From the NCBI RefSeq assembly GCF_001968825.1, contig NZ_MIEU01000002.1:1-64000 (forward strand): a stretch of 64,000 nucleotides of DNA, written 5' to 3'. Source of the stretch: Tersicoccus sp. Bi-70 (GTDB lineage Bacteria; Actinomycetota; Actinomycetes; Actinomycetales; Micrococcaceae). The notes under the pieces are model-generated. The model did not search any database. It saw nothing but the letters and a program-made list of their open reading frames with translations, and was not told where the DNA came from. Positions 61,886-64,000 of the stretch are shown piece by piece (position 1 is the first letter of the stretch; each line of letters opens with the position of its first letter). Position numbers and translations under genes: made by a program.

Positions 61886-63769
61886 ATGGCGCAGATCACC
61901 ACCGGTGCCGGAGGCCTGCCCCGCGAGGACAAGCCGGCGCTGTGGTTCTGGATCCAGTTCGCGCTGGACGCCGCCGCCTGGATCATCGCGATCGTGCTCG
62001 CCCTCGTGCTGCGGTACGAGCTGACCGTCGACTTCATCTCCCTGCCGGACGTCACCGTCTACGGCGCCCTCGCCATCGTGAGCCAGGCCGTGGTGGGCTA
62101 CGCCTTCGCCCTCTACCGGGGCCGCTACGTCTTCGGCAGCTTCAACGAGGCCAAGCTGCTCGTCGTCGTCACCGTGATCGTCTCGGCCCTGCTGCTGGCC
62201 GCCTCCCTGCTCTTCTACCGGTCGCTGCACATCCCGCGCTCGACGGCGCTGATCGCGTTCCCGTTCGCGTGCCTGTTCATGGCGGCGAGCCGGTACGTCA
62301 AGCGCATGTACGTCGAGTCCCGCGCCAAGCCGGGCTCGGGGGCGCAGCGCACCTTGATCTACGGCGCCGGTTTCCTCGGCGGTTCCCTGGCCCGGCGGAT
62401 GAACAACGATCCCCAGTCGCCCTACCGCCCCGTCGGGCTGATCGACGACGACCCGGCCAAGAAGCACCTGCGCATCGACAGCGTCCCGGTGATGGGCCGT
62501 ACCGAGGACATCGCCGACGCGGTGCGTCGCACCCGGGCCACGGTACTCGTCGTCGCCGTCGCCGACCTGGAGGCCAAGAAGCTCCGCGAGATCTCCGACC
62601 AGGTGGCCGGCCAGCAGATCCGGGTCCTCGTCCTGCCCCCGCTGCGGGACATGCTCGCCGGCAGCCCCGGTCTGGGCGACTTCCGCGACGTGGCCGTCGA
62701 GGACCTGATCGGCCGCCACCCGGTGGACACCAACGTCGACGAGATCGCCGGGTATCTGACCGGCCGCAAGGTGCTCGTCACCGGCGCGGGGGGCTCCATA
62801 GGCTCCGAACTGTGCCGCCAGATCAGTGCGTTCGCCCCGGCCGAGCTGATCATGGTGGACCGGGACGAGTCGGCCCTGCAGTCGACCCAGATCTCCCTGA
62901 CCGGGCGGGGCCTGCTCGACGGCCGCGACACCGTGCTCGCCGACATCCGCGACGCGGAGGCGATCGGCAAGGTGTTCCTGCGGCGTCGGCCCGAGGTGGT
63001 CTTCCACGCGGCCGCCCTCAAGCACGTCTCCCTGCTCGAGCAGTACCCCGGGGAGGCGTACAAGACCAACGTGCTCGGCACCCTCAACGTCCTGCACGCC
63101 TCGCTCGAGGCCGGGGTCGAGACCTTCGTCAACATCTCCACCGACAAGGCCGCCAACCCGACCTCCGTGCTCGGGCACTCCAAGCGGATGGCCGAGCGGA
63201 TGACGGCCTGGGCGGCGCGGGTCAGCGGACGCCGGTTCGTCTCCGTGCGGTTCGGCAACGTGATCGGCAGCCGCGGGTCGATGCTGCCGCTCTTCACCGA
63301 GCAGATCCGCGCCGGCGGCCCGGTCACCGTGACGGATCGCGAGGTCAGCCGCTTCTTCATGACGATCCCGGAGGCGTGCCAGCTGCTCGTCCAGGCCGGG
63401 GCGATCGGCAACCCCGGGGACGTGCTGATCCTCGACATGGGGGAGCCGGTCAAGATCCTCGACGTGGCCCGACGGATGATCGCCATGTCCGGGCGCGACG
63501 TCGACATCGTCTTCACCGGCCTGCGGCACGGCGAGAAGCTGCACGAGGAACTGATCGGCCGCGACGAGACCGACGAGCGCGTCCATCCCAAGATCTCCCG
63601 CACCGCGATCGCCGAACTCGATCCCGGCCGGCTGGACTACGAGGAGTGGAAGCGCCGCGCCGGCATGGACGGGTCCGGCCCCGAAACCGGCTTCATCTCG
63701 ATCGTGCCCACCCAGCAGCGGGACGCCCGGCCCTACGAGCCGGGCTACCCGCCGGCCTCCGGTCAGTGA
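61886..63769 (+). CDS. CapD/PglF-type nucleoside-diphosphate-sugar dehydratase, membrane-bound
   Basis: A 627-residue protein. Four N-terminal membrane helices (about 20-125) are followed by a CoA-binding-like Rossmann domain (LIYGAGFLGGSLARRM) and the catalytic SDR domain (LVTGAGGSIGSELCRQI, about 298-315). The catalytic set is STDKA with VLGHSKRMAE, where the usual SDR Tyr is Leu; the PglF/WbpM group has Met there. Homologues make UDP-4-keto sugars for glycans. ATG 61886 has GGAG upstream. It is coupled to the next gene (GTGA) and divergent from the GT2 genes. Confidence 0.9.
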   Translation: MAQITTGAGGLPREDKPALWFWIQFALDAAAWIIAIVLALVLRYELTVDFISLPDVTVYGALAIVSQAVVGYAFALYRGRYVFGSFNEAKLLVVVTVIVSALLLAASLLFYRSLHIPRSTALIAFPFACLFMAASRYVKRMYVESRAKPGSGAQRTLIYGAGFLGGSLARRMNNDPQSPYRPVGLIDDDPAKKHLRIDSVPVMGRTEDIADAVRRTRATVLVVAVADLEAKKLREISDQVAGQQIRVLVLPPLRDMLAGSPGLGDFRDVAVEDLIGRHPVDTNVDEIAGYLTGRKVLVTGAGGSIGSELCRQISAFAPAELIMVDRDESALQSTQISLTGRGLLDGRDTVLADIRDAEAIGKVFLRRRPEVVFHAAALKHVSLLEQYPGEAYKTNVLGTLNVLHASLEAGVETFVNISTDKAANPTSVLGHSKRMAERMTAWAARVSGRRFVSVRFGNVIGSRGSMLPLFTEQIRAGGPVTVTDREVSRFFMTIPEACQLLVQAGAIGNPGDVLILDMGEPVKILDVARRMIAMSGRDVDIVFTGLRHGEKLHEELIGRDETDERVHPKISRTAIAELDPGRLDYEEWKRRAGMDGSGPETGFISIVPTQQRDARPYEPGYPPASGQ

Positions 63770-64000
63770 CGGCACCCGCCGTGCTCGTCCTCGTCCTCGT
63801 CGCCGTCCTGGTGCTCTCCGGCGCCCTGCCCGCGCTCCTGCGTCCCCTGCTGCTGCGCGGTGGCGTCATCGACGTGCCCAACGCGCGCTCCTCCCACGCC
63901 CGCCCGGTGGTGCGGGGGATGGGCTTGTCGGCATGGGCCGCCGTCGTCGTCGGCATGGTCCTCGCCCTGGTCACCGGCACCGTCCGGGTGGACCGGGGGG
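63766..64000 (+). CDS. glycosyltransferase family 4 (WecA/MraY-like), 3' end missing
   Basis: The frame begins GTG at 63766, overlapping the dehydratase stop (GTGA), and runs past the right edge; 78 residues are visible. A first membrane helix is followed by IDVPNARSSHARPVVRGMG, the conserved DxPNxRSSHxxPTPRGGG signature of the polyprenyl-phosphate GlcNAc/MurNAc-1-phosphate transferase family, with the final Gly run changed to RGMG. It probably starts the lipid-linked glycan that the neighbouring GT2 enzymes extend. Confidence 0.85.
   Translation, partial: MTAPAVLVLVLVAVLVLSGALPALLRPLLLRGGVIDVPNARSSHARPVVRGMGLSAWAAVVVGMVLALVTGTVRVDRG

Overview
The window reads as one continuous piece of a high-GC actinobacterial chromosome, most likely order Micrococcales and probably family Micrococcaceae. 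Supporting signs are very high GC with GTG starts, a mycothiol-type SigH/RsrA pair, a two-domain Kgd 2-oxoglutarate enzyme, GuaB1, a Rho factor with a long disordered insert, a 24-residue bL37 gene, and the tmRNA tag ANSKRTDFALAA. I see no prophage, IS element, plasmid function or CRISPR array. The content is housekeeping, with unusual features in regulation, repeats and protein tails.

Layout. 1-2119: end of an M23 peptidase gene, smpB, a small membrane protein, ssrA (tmRNA) and its terminator. 2206-7104: dienelactone hydrolase, then a coupled run of a two-TM microprotein, a DHA2 exporter, a GH13 alpha-glucosidase and a YrdB-like membrane protein. 6956-13399: mntR and mntH (manganese), hisN, an LPG-synthase-like membrane protein, a CDP-alcohol phosphatidyltransferase and rsgA. 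13480-17004: aroA, a DoxX protein with an 11-residue repeat tail, sigH-rsrA, and bL37. 17191-26867: VOC protein, degenerate SGNH protein, kgd, guaB1 and two DUF21-CBS proteins. 27020-30237: zinc-type ABC transporter and Zur-like regulator. 30357-33972: MBL-fold hydrolase, CorA, sulfurtransferase and HIT protein. 33973-34483: an unusual 72-bp repeat array. 34484-46321: HrpA helicase, PrmC-like methyltransferase, fructosamine kinase, WYL regulator, DinB protein, APC permease, YbaK protein, tRNA-Arg(CCG) and a CynX-type MFS. 46473-58791: the conserved run argS-lysA-hom-thrC-thrB-rho-prfA-prmC-tsaC. 58816-64000: envelope polysaccharide genes (epimerase and two GT2 enzymes, divergent from a CapD-type dehydratase and a WecA-like transferase cut by the right edge).

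How the genes work together. Several sets form clear units: ribosome rescue (smpB, ssrA); manganese uptake with its own regulator; zinc uptake with Zur; thiol stress control (sigH-rsrA); aspartate-family amino acid synthesis (lysA-hom-thrC-thrB); translation termination (prfA-prmC); and a lipid-linked glycan pathway. Most operons use 4-bp ATGA/GTGA or TGATG overlaps.

Most interesting observations: (1) a five-unit, 72-bp array of alternating linkers and palindromic boxes between the HIT and hrpA genes; (2) at least fourteen genes with a TANNNT -10 box 6-8 bp before the start codon, implying widespread leaderless mRNA; (3) a sigH upstream region with a SigH-type promoter plus a long start and a separate leaderless short start; (4) an MntR-like operator lying on the mntH start codon; (5) a DoxX protein with a hendecad tail; (6) an SGNH-family protein lacking the catalytic residues. 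No wholly new multi-gene system was evident.
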